Positions 18,601 through 27,804 of a DNA stretch of 64,000 bases are shown in pieces. Position 1 is the first letter of the stretch, and each line of letters begins with the position of its first letter. Position numbers and translations under genes: made by a program. Origin of the DNA: Enterobacter sp. 10-1 (GTDB taxonomy: Bacteria; Pseudomonadota; Gammaproteobacteria; Enterobacterales; Enterobacteriaceae). Where the stretch lies: the NCBI GenBank assembly GCA_002270295.1, contig NISF01000001.1, positions 1,426,001-1,490,000 of the forward strand, in the 5' to 3' direction. The notes beneath the pieces were generated by a model. That model made no database searches, was not told where the DNA came from, and worked only from the letters and a program-made list of their open reading frames with translations.

Positions 18601-19509
18601 TCAGCGGCAGCGTTTGCGGTACTCTCCCGGCGAAACGCCGAAGCGCTGCTTAAAGGCGGTCGAGAAGTGGCTATGGTCGCTAAATCCCCAGCGATAGCCG
18701 ATCCCCGCCAGCTTTTCATCATCGTGGGCGTTGCTCAGCGCCCTGGCGCAAAGATCCAGACGCCGGTTCTTAATATACTGGGCCACCACCAGCCCCTTAT
18801 CGGCGAACAGCCGGTAGAGGCTGCGCACCGACATCCCCGTTTCGCTGGCCAGCCACTCCGGGCGCAGATGCTCCGCCTGAATCGACTCATCAATCAAAGC
18901 CATAATTTTCTGAAACTGCTTCTCCCGACGCGACGGCTGCCCATCGTGATGGTGCAGCATCGGGCGCAGCAGGCAGACGATGGCCTCCAGCGCGGCCTCG
19001 CTCTCGCTCTGCGAAAGCGCCGGGCTGCTCATGCTTTCGTGCAGCAGGCGCTGGCTTAGCTGCACCATCGGCAGGGATTTCTCCAGCCGGGTGACGACGC
19101 GGATTTCGCTCCCGCGCAGCTGCTGCTCCAGCAGCTGGCGGGGCAGCAGCAGCGACGCCTGGCGCGAGGTTTGCTGCCAGAAGATAGAGCAGGGGCGGGA
19201 GGCATCGATCAGCGTGATATCGCCCGCTTCCAGCACCACCTGACGATCGTCCTGCTCAATGGCCGCCTGGCCGGAGAGCTGGAACACGGTATAAAACCAG
19301 GCATCGTTATCGCGCTTGATTTCGTTGCGGGTGCGGTACAGATTGACGCCGCGCGCGGTGACGGTGCTGACCTTGAGATTGCCGGCATAGCTGGCATCTA
19401 TCTCCCCGTGAAAGTCGCTGTCCAGGGGACGCGCGGCAAAATGTCCGCAGACCTGATTGATTTTCGCCAACCAGTGCTGGTAGTCCTGTCCGTTATCTGC
19501 CGCCGCCAT
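18601..19509 (-). CDS. feaR: AraC-family activator of aromatic amine catabolism
   Basis: A 302-residue AraC/XylS regulator, equal in length to E. coli FeaR (301) and similar throughout (DDAWFYTVFQLSGQA, SRPCSIFWQ, EWLASETGMSVRSLYRLFADKGLVVAQYIKNRRLD). The C-terminal 100 residues hold two helix-turn-helix motifs. It activates feaB and tynA in response to aromatic amines or their aldehydes. I take the start at 19509 (MAAADNGQDYQHWL) because AAGAGACGAGC precedes it; the longer frame to 19611 adds 34 residues absent from relatives. It is divergent from feaB, with FeaR boxes between them. Confidence 0.92.
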   Translation of the reverse strand: MAAADNGQDYQHWLAKINQVCGHFAARPLDSDFHGEIDASYAGNLKVSTVTARGVNLYRTRNEIKRDNDAWFYTVFQLSGQAAIEQDDRQVVLEAGDITLIDASRPCSIFWQQTSRQASLLLPRQLLEQQLRGSEIRVVTRLEKSLPMVQLSQRLLHESMSSPALSQSESEAALEAIVCLLRPMLHHHDGQPSRREKQFQKIMALIDESIQAEHLRPEWLASETGMSVRSLYRLFADKGLVVAQYIKNRRLDLCARALSNAHDDEKLAGIGYRWGFSDHSHFSTAFKQRFGVSPGEYRKRCR

Positions 19510-19646
19510 AGCTCGTCTCTTGTAATAATAATGTTTTCGCATTGTTGCATTTACGCTGTGCCAAACAAGAGCGAAGCGCGGAGTATATGAAAGAACTATT
19601 ACCTGAGGCACATTTTTGCCCGCGCAATATGCCTAATTGCGGCGGC

Positions 19647-19683
19647 TGTCACAGCGGCAAAAACGAATGTCACAGAGAAAAAA
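19647..19683 (+). promoter_or_regulatory. tandem FeaR boxes ahead of feaB
   Basis: Two copies of TGTCA-N8-AAA, at 19647-19662 and 19668-19683, are spaced 21 bp start to start, two helical turns. They fit the TGNCA-N8-AAA FeaR consensus that I recall for E. coli. The second copy would abut or overlap the -35 region of a possible -10 (TAGACT, 19705-19710), as expected for an AraC-type activator. Confidence 0.7.
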
Positions 19684-19743
19684 GCGTGCAGCCTGAGCGC
19701 GTCGTAGACTGAATTCACGATCCGTAAGGAATAAGGAAGCGAT

Positions 19744-21243
19744 ATGTCCACAGCACAGGTAGCGCTGCTTGCCAGCGTACAGCAGTTTTTAGACCGGCAG
19801 CATGGCGTGTATATCGACGGCAGCCAGCAGGCGGCGCAGAGCGATAAGCGGCTGACCGTCTGGAATCCGGCGACCGGAGAGGCCATCGCCAGCACGGCGG
19901 ATGCCGGCGCCGCGGACGTCGATCGCGCCGTGATGTCGGCGTGGCGCGCGTTTGTCTCCCGCAGCTGGGCCGGACGTACCCCGGCCGATCGTGAACGTAT
20001 TTTGCTGCGCTTTGCCGACTTGGTGGAGCAGCACGGCGAGGAGCTGGCGCAGCTGGAGACGCTGGAACAGGGCAAATCGATTAACATCTCCCGCGCCTTT
20101 GAAGTCGGCTGCACGCTGAACTGGATGCGCTATACCGCCGGGCTGACCACCAAGATCAGCGGCCGCACGCTGGACGTGTCGATTCCGTTCCCGCAGGGCG
20201 CGCGCTACCAGGCGTGGACCCGCAAGGAGCCGGTCGGGGTGGTGGCGGGGATCGTGCCGTGGAACTTCCCGCTGATGATCGGCATGTGGAAGGTGATGCC
20301 GGCGCTGGCGGCAGGCTGCTCCATCGTGATTAAGCCCTCGGAAACGACGCCGTTGACCCTGCTGCGCGTGGCGGAACTGGCGAGCGAAGCCGGCGTGCCG
20401 GATGGCGTATTTAACGTGGTCACCGGCAGCGGGGCGGAGTGCGGCGCGGCGTTAACCTCGCATCCGCAGGTGGCAAAGGTGAGCTTTACCGGCTCGACGG
20501 CGACCGGCAAACAGATTGCCCGCGTGGCCGCCGACCGGCTGACCCGCGTAACGCTTGAGCTGGGCGGCAAAAACCCGGCCATTGTCCTGAAAGACGCCAA
20601 TCCGGAGTGGGTGATTGAAGGGCTGATGACCGGCAGCTTCCTCAATCAGGGGCAGGTGTGCGCCGCCAGCTCGCGGATCTATATCGAAGCGCCGCTGTTC
20701 GATACCCTGGTGAGCGGCTTTGAGCAGGCGGTGAAGTCGCTACAGGTCGGTCCGGGAATGCTGGAGTCAACCCACATTAACCCGGTGGTCTCCCGGGCGC
20801 ACTGCGACAAAGTCGCCGCCTATCTCGATCAGGCGCGGCAGCACAATGCGGAGCTAATTACCGGCAACAGCGGGCCGGACGGCAAGGGCTACTACATTGC
20901 GCCGACGCTGGTGATTAACCCCGATGCCGGGCTGCGGCTCAGCAGAGAGGAGGTCTTTGGCCCGGTAGTGAACCTGGTGCGCGTCGCCGATGGCGAAGAG
21001 GCGCTGCGTCTCGCCAACGACAGCGACTTTGGCCTGACGGCCAGCGTCTGGACCGGCGATTTGAGCCAGGCGCTGAGCTACACCGAGCGCCTGCAGGCGG
21101 GCACGGTATGGGTCAACAGCCATACGCTTATCGACGCCAACCTGCCGTTTGGCGGCATGAAGCAGTCCGGCACCGGGCGCGACTTCGGCCCGGACTGGCT
21201 GGATGACTGGTGTGAAACGAAATCGGTCTGCGTGCGCTATTAG
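19744..21243 (+). CDS. feaB: phenylacetaldehyde dehydrogenase
   Basis: NAD-dependent oxidation of phenylacetaldehyde (and hydroxyphenylacetaldehyde) to the acid; cytoplasmic, 499 residues, same length as E. coli FeaB (PadA). Aldehyde dehydrogenase motifs: [21 protein letters not shown], catalytic Glu in [11 protein letters not shown] (about 275) and catalytic Cys in [12 protein letters not shown] (about 308). It receives the product of TynA and feeds PaaK. The start is preceded by AAGGAAGCG. Unlike in E. coli, three extra genes stand between feaB and tynA. Confidence 0.95.
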   Translation: MSTAQVALLASVQQFLDRQHGVYIDGSQQAAQSDKRLTVWNPATGEAIASTADAGAADVDRAVMSAWRAFVSRSWAGRTPADRERILLRFADLVEQHGEELAQLETLEQGKSINISRAFEVGCTLNWMRYTAGLTTKISGRTLDVSIPFPQGARYQAWTRKEPVGVVAGIVPWNFPLMIGMWKVMPALAAGCSIVIKPSETTPLTLLRVAELASEAGVPDGVFNVVTGSGAECGAALTSHPQVAKVSFTGSTATGKQIARVAADRLTRVTLELGGKNPAIVLKDANPEWVIEGLMTGSFLNQGQVCAASSRIYIEAPLFDTLVSGFEQAVKSLQVGPGMLESTHINPVVSRAHCDKVAAYLDQARQHNAELITGNSGPDGKGYYIAPTLVINPDAGLRLSREEVFGPVVNLVRVADGEEALRLANDSDFGLTASVWTGDLSQALSYTERLQAGTVWVNSHTLIDANLPFGGMKQSGTGRDFGPDWLDDWCETKSVCVRY

Positions 21244-21711
21244 CCGCTGAGCCCGGCGCCTGCAATCCGGCTACCGGCGCGGATTACAGGCGCGGTATCG
21301 CCCTAACGCCCATCTTTGCTCTCCGGCAATAGTGGCAATCACCGCTAATACCGTGAATAAAAGCAATAAAGAGCGTCGGCGCTTTTTTTCACTTTTTTAT
21401 ACCAGAAAATTATATTTTCCTCATATCCGGCGCAGGTTTTAAATATAGCCTCCAGCTTTTGCGGCTGGCTTAATGAATTTATTTTGCATAAATCGTTCAC
21501 CACGACGGCCGGTGAGTTGCTGTCCTCATGACGATCCCCGTAATAACGTTGACTTGATTGGCGTGCCAGCCAAATGCTCCGTCGGCACCTGCTGCTAAAC
21601 AACCCGGGAGTCGCCGGGCGTTTTTTAATTGTTCTCCTGAACCGATTACAGTCTGCTATTTTTAATTTGTTAAACCCACCCCTTCTAACACGGCCTGTCG
21701 ATGAGGTTCAT
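21244..21711. other. gene-free stretch between feaB and the DUF2235 gene
   Basis: No convincing gene. A minus-strand frame (21345-21602, 85 codons) has no binding site or recognisable family and I do not call it. The stretch becomes AT-rich after 21340 and probably marks the left edge of the inserted three-gene block. It contains the hairpin at 21256-21293. Confidence 0.4.
21256..21293. terminator. REP-like hairpin after feaB
   Basis: GCGCCTGCAATCCG (21256-21269) pairs with CGGATTACAGGCGC (21280-21293) with one mismatch in 14, around a 10-base loop. There is no T-run. It is 12 bases after the feaB stop and looks like a REP-type palindrome that could stabilise or end the transcript. Confidence 0.55.
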
Positions 21712-23241
21712 ATGAACTTACTGGTCTTTTGTGACGGTACCTGGAATACGCCCCAGCAGCTTGATGACGGCAAACCCGCGCCGACGAACGTGGTCAAACT
21801 GCGCAACGCCGTGGCGGAAAATAGCGGCCAGCGCGTTTATTATCATCCCGGCGTTGGCACCGACGGCGGCATGGTCGATCGTTATATTGGCGGCGGCATA
21901 GGCGACGGTCTGGATAAAAATATTATTAGCGCCTATTACTGGCTGGCGACCAACTATCGACCCGGCGATAAAATATGGTTATTTGGCTTTAGCCGCGGGG
22001 CTTATACGGTAAGAAGCCTTGGAGGAATGATTTCACGCTGCGGTTTATTAAATGCCGGCGGAGCCGGAACCGGCGACGACAAAGTCTGGGAGGACATCAA
22101 CGATCTGTTCAGCCTTTACCGACGGCCGGCGGCCAGCGCGCCGGCGGTGATTGCCAGCGTCGGGCGGCCTTTCTATGAGGTCGCCACGGGAAATCCCACC
22201 AAAGAGAGCGTGCCGATCTATTTTATTGGCGTCTGGGAAACGGTGGGCTCGCTGGGGATCCCTGACGATCTGGCCTTAGCCAACCTGCTGGACGACCCGA
22301 AAAAGTATGCGTTCCACGATACCTCCTTGAGCCCGATCGTCAAAAACGCCCGCCACGCGCTGGCGCTGGACGAGCAGCGGCAAAGCTTTATCCCGACGCT
22401 GTGGGATAACGTGGCGGCAAACCCGCGGGTGAAGCAGCGCTGGTTCGTCGGCGTGCACTCGGACGTTGGCGGCGGCTACGCGCAGTGCGGACTATCGGAT
22501 ATCCCTCTGCAGTGGATGATGTCCGAAGCGCGCGATCTCGGCCTTGAGCTGCACCCTGATATCGCTACCCAGCTCAGGCCCGACGCTCAGGGCCTGCTGC
22601 ACGATTCGGTGACCGGGGTGTTTAAGCTGCTGCACACCTGCCCGCGCGGGGTGCCGCAGATTGTGGCAGGCAGCGCCGATATTGATGACAGCGTTGTGCG
22701 GCGTCAAAGCCAGCCTTCGCTGCTCCACGGAAGCTACCGGCGCCTCAGGGCGCTGACGTCCGGGCATCCGGTGACGCTTGACGTCTTTGCCCGTGAACGC
22801 TGGAACGAAACCGGAGTTTGGCTGGAGGCGGGCGTCGAGTACCGGTTCAGCGCTTCGGGAAAATGGATGGACAGCTCGATTCCCTGCGATGCCGACGGCA
22901 CCGACGACGGGAAGTTTTATCCCGGCGAGGCGGCGCAGATCCTGGCTTCCGTAACCGATAAGCTGGAGATGCTGTGGAAAGGGGCGACGAAAAATCAGGA
23001 CGTCGATTTTTGGCTGAGCAGACGCGTTGGCACGGCGCCGTGGTTCGCGTTAATTGGCGTGGTCGCCAATAGCGCCGCCGCCGCGCCTGCCGTTCCTCAG
23101 CAGCTGCATCAGATCTTTGTCATTGGCAGCGAATGTCGCTTTACGCCGGCCAGGAGCGGCTATTTATACGCCTGGGCCAACGACGCCTGGCAGATGTACG
23201 ATAACAACCGCGGCAGCGTCTCCCTGACCATCAGCCGTTAA
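21712..23241 (+). CDS. DUF2235 alpha/beta-hydrolase with LecA-like C-terminal domain
   Basis: A 509-residue protein. The first 300 residues are a DUF2235 hydrolase, the fold shared with Tle1-type phospholipases: MNLLVFCDGTWNTP, nucleophile Ser in LFGFSRGAYTVRSLGG (about 90-95), and VHSDVGGGY (about 250) supplying a likely Asp. The tail (about 350-509) contains ETGVWLEAGVEYRFSASGKWMD ... FALIGVV ... CRFTPARSGYLYAWANDAWQMYDNNRGSVSLTISR, which resembles the galactose-binding lectin LecA (PA-IL) fold. There is no signal peptide. The start at 21712 has GAGG six bases upstream. No type VI secretion genes are visible nearby, so calling it an effector would be speculation. It belongs to the block inserted between feaB and tynA. 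Confidence 0.75.
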   Translation: MNLLVFCDGTWNTPQQLDDGKPAPTNVVKLRNAVAENSGQRVYYHPGVGTDGGMVDRYIGGGIGDGLDKNIISAYYWLATNYRPGDKIWLFGFSRGAYTVRSLGGMISRCGLLNAGGAGTGDDKVWEDINDLFSLYRRPAASAPAVIASVGRPFYEVATGNPTKESVPIYFIGVWETVGSLGIPDDLALANLLDDPKKYAFHDTSLSPIVKNARHALALDEQRQSFIPTLWDNVAANPRVKQRWFVGVHSDVGGGYAQCGLSDIPLQWMMSEARDLGLELHPDIATQLRPDAQGLLHDSVTGVFKLLHTCPRGVPQIVAGSADIDDSVVRRQSQPSLLHGSYRRLRALTSGHPVTLDVFARERWNETGVWLEAGVEYRFSASGKWMDSSIPCDADGTDDGKFYPGEAAQILASVTDKLEMLWKGATKNQDVDFWLSRRVGTAPWFALIGVVANSAAAAPAVPQQLHQIFVIGSECRFTPARSGYLYAWANDAWQMYDNNRGSVSLTISR

Positions 23242-23368
23242 ACCGGCCCCGGGCCGTGAATAATCGTTTTCTGCGGACCGGGACTTGCTGAAGGCGGTGA
23301 TTTGTCGCTACTGTTTGTTTTCTCTTCTCGCCGTCAGGGCGGGAAATACCCATCAGGAGGCGATAGTC

Positions 23369-24259
23369 ATGTCGAAGCAACCTGCAGTTGCGCTTATTGG
23401 CCCCGGCGCCATCGGTACCACCATCGCGGCTGCGCTGCATGAGGTCGGCCGTACGCCGGTGGTTTGCGGGCGTACCGCTCATCAGCAGCTATCGCTGCGT
23501 TTCGACGGCGGACAGATTAGCGTGCCCGGACCGGTGCTGACCGATCCTGCGGCTATTGCGCGCCCGTTCGATCTGGTTTTCGTTGCGGTAAAGGCGACGC
23601 AGATTGACGGTATTGCCGCATGGCTGACGGCGCTGTGCGATAAAAATACGCTGGTATGCGTGCTGCAAAACGGCGTTGAACAGCAGGAGCAGTTTGCCGC
23701 CAGGGTTGCGGGGGCCGCGGTGCTGCCTGCCGTGGTGTGGTTTCCGGCGCTGCGGGAAGCTGACGCCTCCGTGTGGCTGCGCGCGGCCCCGAGGCTGACG
23801 CTACCCGACACCGCGCAGGCCAGGCTGGTGCAGGAAGCGCTGCGCGGGACCCGCTGCGCCGTGGATCTGGCCGCTGATTTCACCACCGTGGCGTGGCGCA
23901 AGCTGCTGCAGAACGCCGTCGCCGGCCTGATGGTGCTGGCGGGGCGTCGCGCCGGCATGTTTGCCCGGGAGGATATTACCGGCGTGGCCTTAGCCTATCT
24001 GCGCGAATGCCTGAGCGTTGCGCGCGCCGAGGGCGCACTATTAAGCGATAGCGTGCCGCAGGAGATCGTTGAGGTCTTTCACCGCGCGCCGGCCGATCTG
24101 AGTACCTCCATCCTGATCGACCGCGAGGCCGGGCTGCCGCTGGAGTGGGATATCCGCAACGGCGTGGTGCAGCGACGCGGGCGCCAGCACGGCATCCCGA
24201 CGCCGCTGAGCGATCTTATCGTACCGCTGCTGGCCGCCGCCAGCGACGGGCCGGGCTGA
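23369..24259 (+). CDS. 2-dehydropantoate 2-reductase-family (PanE/ApbA) oxidoreductase
   Basis: A 296-residue NADP-binding reductase with the N-terminal Rossmann motif ALIGPGAIGTTIAAAL, the ketopantoate-reductase signature region VFVAVKATQID and the catalytic-Lys region TVAWRKLLQNAVAGLMVL. It is probably a paralogue of PanE acting on an alpha-keto acid; the substrate is not evident. I chose the start at 23369 because CAGGAGG lies seven bases upstream. It is followed 60 bases later by an MDR reductase in the same direction. Confidence 0.8.
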   Translation: MSKQPAVALIGPGAIGTTIAAALHEVGRTPVVCGRTAHQQLSLRFDGGQISVPGPVLTDPAAIARPFDLVFVAVKATQIDGIAAWLTALCDKNTLVCVLQNGVEQQEQFAARVAGAAVLPAVVWFPALREADASVWLRAAPRLTLPDTAQARLVQEALRGTRCAVDLAADFTTVAWRKLLQNAVAGLMVLAGRRAGMFAREDITGVALAYLRECLSVARAEGALLSDSVPQEIVEVFHRAPADLSTSILIDREAGLPLEWDIRNGVVQRRGRQHGIPTPLSDLIVPLLAAASDGPG

Positions 24260-24331
24260 GGGACACAATGACCGCAGGAATTCGAGGCGCAGACTCTGCT
24301 ATTATCCTGCTTTTATTGTGCCGTGCGGAAT

Positions 24332-25276
24332 ATGCTCAACCACGCCATCTGCTACCATCGTTACGGGCCGCCTGAGCGCGTGCTGACCCTGCAAACGCAG
24401 CCTCTGCCGGCGCTGGCGGTGGGGAAAGTACGCGTGCAAATGCGCTATGCGCCGCTTAATCCTTCCGATCTCATCCCCGTCACTGGCGCCTACCGCCACC
24501 GCACGACGCTTCCCGCCGTTGCCGGCTATGAAGGGGTGGGCGTGGTGGTCGCAGCATCGCCGGACTCGGGCGCTGCGCCCGGCCAGCGCGTGCTGCCGCT
24601 GCGCGGCGAAGGAACCTGGCAGAGCTATCTGGATATCGCCGGGGAGTGGCTGGTGCCGGTGCCGGACGGGATTGACGACAGGCTCGCCGCGCGGGGCTAT
24701 ATCAATCCCCTGACCGCGCTGCTGATGCTCAGACGCTGGCCGGTGGCGGGGAAGAATATCGTGCTGACCGCCGCCGCCTCATCCTGCGCCAGCCTGCTGG
24801 GCCAGTGGGCGCTGCGGATGGGCGCGCGTTCGGTGTGCGGGGTGATTCGTTCCGCGCAGCATCGCGCCGGGCTGGAGCGGCAGGGGGTTTATCCGCTGAT
24901 GACGACGGATCGCGGCATGCTCGGTCAGGTGCTCCAGCAGACCGATCTGCTGTTTGATGCGGTGGGCGGCGAGTCGTCCAGCGAGATGCTGGCTATGTTG
25001 CCGGCATCTTCGACGCTGATCTCCTACGGCCTGCTTTCCGGCGCGCCGCTGATGCAATCGCGCGACGGCGCGCGGGTGAGTAAATTTCATCTGCGCGAGG
25101 CGCTGCCGGCGTCAGGCGTCGATGAGTGGCGGGCGGCGTTTAGCGACATCTGGCGGCTGTTGCCTCAGACCATCATGCCCGCGGCGCAGGTGCTGCCTTT
25201 TCAGCGCTGGCAGGAAGCCATCGTCGCCAGCCGCCGGCAGGGAAGAGAGAGCAAAATCCTGCTCGATTTCAGTTAG
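24332..25276 (+). CDS. MDR-family quinone/enoyl reductase-like oxidoreductase
   Basis: A 314-residue zinc-independent medium-chain dehydrogenase/reductase. N-terminal GroES-like part: RYAPLNPSDLIPVTGAYRHRTTLPAVAGYEGVGVVV. Nucleotide-binding part: NIVLTAAASSCASLLGQWALRMGAR. It resembles the quinone oxidoreductase and mitochondrial enoyl reductase (MECR) groups rather than zinc alcohol dehydrogenases, since the Cys and His zinc ligands are absent. The start is uncertain: ATG 24332 or GTG 24323, neither with a good binding site. Substrate unknown. Confidence 0.72.
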   Translation: MLNHAICYHRYGPPERVLTLQTQPLPALAVGKVRVQMRYAPLNPSDLIPVTGAYRHRTTLPAVAGYEGVGVVVAASPDSGAAPGQRVLPLRGEGTWQSYLDIAGEWLVPVPDGIDDRLAARGYINPLTALLMLRRWPVAGKNIVLTAAASSCASLLGQWALRMGARSVCGVIRSAQHRAGLERQGVYPLMTTDRGMLGQVLQQTDLLFDAVGGESSSEMLAMLPASSTLISYGLLSGAPLMQSRDGARVSKFHLREALPASGVDEWRAAFSDIWRLLPQTIMPAAQVLPFQRWQEAIVASRRQGRESKILLDFS

Positions 25277-25316
25277 CCCCGGAAGGCTCTCTCCGGGTTG
25301 CCGTAGATATAGATAA

Positions 25317-25342
25317 CGCCGCCGGAGTCCTCTCCGGCGGCG
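25317..25342 (-). terminator. strong hairpin between MDR reductase and tynA (convergent)
   Basis: CGCCGCCGGAG (25317-25327) pairs perfectly with CTCCGGCGGCG (25332-25342) around TCCT, six bases after the tynA stop on the minus strand. A second hairpin (CCCGGA/TCCGGG, about 25279-25296) follows for the other direction. T-runs are weak. Confidence 0.65.
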
Positions 25343-25348
25343 CTGCGG

Positions 25349-27616
25349 TTACTTCTTCTTCTCGCCGAGAGTCGGGGTTTCGTCGAAGAAGTTCCACGGC
25401 TTCAGCAGCGCGTGGGCCCATTCGGTAGGCATAATCGGCCACTCTTCGGCGCGCGCCACGTGGGTGGTGCCGGTGGTTATCCACACCACGTCATCATGGT
25501 TGTCCAGCGACTCGTTATCTTTCGCGTACTGACCAAGGCCGGTATCGTGAATCGAACGGTTAGGATACTTGCCTTCCGGGTAGCGCTCTTCCTGATGATA
25601 GCGGGTGACCCACAGCTGCTTATCCATAAAGCTCAGACGATGATAAATCCACTCATCGGGGGCAAACTTGGCGCCGGTCGCCACCGGATGCGTCCCGCCG
25701 GCGTAAGGGATTATCTGGTACGACACCGGGTTGCCCATCCGGTTTTCTTTCGTGGTGTTGCTCAGCAGGCGGATCGTGCCCGGATCAAATTTCTGCGCCG
25801 CTTTCTGTTCCGTATCGATGGCGTACTGGTTAATCTGCATGGTGCTGGTCCGCGGGCCGCCGGCGGTATTCGGCTTCACTTCCGGGTCCATCGCCACCAG
25901 GCTGTTATTCTCGCCGTCGACGTCGAGATCCAGGCGGAAGTTGTAGATATGCTGATGGGTGGTGCCGACGATATTATGGTCGATCAACGTCCCGTAGCGG
26001 GTATCCTCCTTGGCGCTCGGATCGTGCATGGTCTTCGCCAGTACGCCCTTCACGGCTTCAATCCCGGTGGCTCCCGCATCGATGCCGATGGTGCCGTTCT
26101 CGTGGAATACCCAGTCAAAGATGTAGTCATAGTTGCCGACGGTGCTGATCCAACGAACCACCAGCTCGCGGCGCTCGGTGCTGACGTTGGGCTGACCCAT
26201 CTCCTGATGCTTATATTCAGGCCCGGCATAGCGTTCGAAGATCGCCACGGCGCGTGGGATGGTGGTTGGTGCGCCGGTATAGTCGGCGATGGTTTCATCC
26301 AGCAGCACCGAGTTGGCCGGGGCGTCTTTGCCGCGCACGATAGGCGAGGTTAGGGTGCCCATACCGTAATCACCGGAGTCGAGATAGGCCTTAAAGTACC
26401 AGCCCACGTCCGGATCGCCGTACGGGACAATCATCCCGCCGAGGGAGCCTTCGTACATCACCTGGCGCTTTTTACCGTTGTCGTTATAGGTCACAGTGGA
26501 CAAAATCGGCCCGACGCGCGAGTTCAGCCGCAGGTGGAAATCCCAGTTCTGCCAGTGGATCATGTCGCCGGTAATGGTGTAGTTTTTGCCCTCCGGCTCG
26601 GTGATATCCAGCGGCTTGACCGCCGGCTTCACGCGGTCGCGGCCGTCGTAAGGGCGGGACTCCATCGGCACCGGGATCACCGGACCTTCCTCAATCTTGA
26701 TGATTTTCTTCTGCTCAAGGTCGACCACCGCCACCAGGTTCTCAATCGGGTGCGCCCAGTAGTTGCCGTCGCCGGTATCCAGATAGCTCACCACCTTCAG
26801 CAGTCGCGCGTCCTGTTTCAGGCCATCTTTGCCGTCAAAGTAGCCGACGGTCAGCGGAGTGGTAATCACCTTTTTGGTGTCGGTGATGCCGTGCTTTTTC
26901 AGCACCGCGGCAAACTCATCGCTGGCGTTGATGATGTTTTGCACGCTGGCGAAGTCGTCGAGCAGCACCATGCCGTGGGCGTCTTTAATCGCTTTCCACG
27001 AGAGGATTTTCTTGTTCTGTAAATCGACCACGCTCTCGATAACGTGCTTACCGTCGAGCATCACCACGTCGGCGGTGCGCGGGGCGTCCACGGCGGTGCC
27101 GTTCAGGGCGAAAGCCCACACCGCCGCTTTATCCGGCTCGTGCAGGGAGATTTCGGTGAAGCGCGTATTCGGCTTGAACTCCGGCGCCGCTTTGACGATG
27201 GTGACCGCTTCGCTGATTTCCGCCGAGGTTAAGGAGTTGAGCGGGTGGGGGCGTTTTTCAACCTGGAAGGTTTGATCGAGGCCGGACTGGAACACGTCGT
27301 TGATAAAGGTCTCGGAAACCCACGCTTTCCCCTCTTTCATCACTACCGGAACCTGCAGGTTAAGCGGCTTGCCGTTGACGATGGCCGTTTTGGCGCCGGG
27401 TTTCACTTTGACATAGGCGCCGTCTTTGATCAGCGTAAACATTTGGGCATAGTCGTCCCACTGCACGTCGGCGCCAAACTCCTGCAGCGTCTTGTCCATC
27501 GGAACCATATGCGCTTCGCTACCGTGCGCCAGTACCGGCGTCTGCCAGGCGCAAAACAGGGCGACAGCCAGGGCCAAAGCCGTTTTACGCGGGGAAAGAA
27601 TCGAGCCGTTTGCCAT
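25349..27616 (-). CDS. tynA: periplasmic copper amine oxidase (tyramine/phenylethylamine oxidase)
   Basis: Oxidative deamination of primary aromatic amines to aldehyde, ammonia and hydrogen peroxide in the periplasm; 755 residues versus 757 for E. coli TynA. Signal peptide (KTALALAVALFCAWQTPVLA), then an N-terminal copper-amine-oxidase domain, two small N2/N3 domains and the catalytic beta-sandwich. The topaquinone precursor Tyr is in STVGNYDYIFDW (about 493), the catalytic base Asp in YLDSGDYGMG, and copper-ligand His residues in TTHQHIYNFRLDLDVDG. It feeds FeaB, whose gene lies 4 kb away. FeaR-type sites lie upstream. Confidence 0.96.
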   Translation of the reverse strand: MANGSILSPRKTALALAVALFCAWQTPVLAHGSEAHMVPMDKTLQEFGADVQWDDYAQMFTLIKDGAYVKVKPGAKTAIVNGKPLNLQVPVVMKEGKAWVSETFINDVFQSGLDQTFQVEKRPHPLNSLTSAEISEAVTIVKAAPEFKPNTRFTEISLHEPDKAAVWAFALNGTAVDAPRTADVVMLDGKHVIESVVDLQNKKILSWKAIKDAHGMVLLDDFASVQNIINASDEFAAVLKKHGITDTKKVITTPLTVGYFDGKDGLKQDARLLKVVSYLDTGDGNYWAHPIENLVAVVDLEQKKIIKIEEGPVIPVPMESRPYDGRDRVKPAVKPLDITEPEGKNYTITGDMIHWQNWDFHLRLNSRVGPILSTVTYNDNGKKRQVMYEGSLGGMIVPYGDPDVGWYFKAYLDSGDYGMGTLTSPIVRGKDAPANSVLLDETIADYTGAPTTIPRAVAIFERYAGPEYKHQEMGQPNVSTERRELVVRWISTVGNYDYIFDWVFHENGTIGIDAGATGIEAVKGVLAKTMHDPSAKEDTRYGTLIDHNIVGTTHQHIYNFRLDLDVDGENNSLVAMDPEVKPNTAGGPRTSTMQINQYAIDTEQKAAQKFDPGTIRLLSNTTKENRMGNPVSYQIIPYAGGTHPVATGAKFAPDEWIYHRLSFMDKQLWVTRYHQEERYPEGKYPNRSIHDTGLGQYAKDNESLDNHDDVVWITTGTTHVARAEEWPIMPTEWAHALLKPWNFFDETPTLGEKKK

Positions 27617-27706
27617 TGTGACCTCGTCTTATTGTTGTGTTGTGCCTTGCCGCTGCGAAAGTCGGCTTCAGTAGCACTAAGCTATCAGCGCCGGGCCATC
27701 AGGCGT

Positions 27707-27743
27707 TTGTTTGCTCTTGCCAGGTTGTTTGTCAGATTTGCCA
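27707..27743 (-). promoter_or_regulatory. FeaR boxes ahead of tynA
   Basis: On the minus strand TGGCA-N8-AAA at 27743-27728 fits the FeaR consensus exactly. A second copy 21 bp nearer the gene (27722-27707) has TGGCA-N8-CAA. The 21-bp tandem spacing is the same as ahead of feaB. Confidence 0.65.
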
Positions 27744-27804
27744 GTTATGCCCCGGGCAGGGCGTAGCGGCCATGTTCCGGGGCGATGGAGCGGTTGATTT
27801 GCCG

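Noticed and set aside
21345-21602. 85-codon minus-strand ORF in the AT-rich leader of the DUF2235 gene
   Set aside because: No ribosome binding site, no family resemblance, and it overlaps the promoter region of the next gene.
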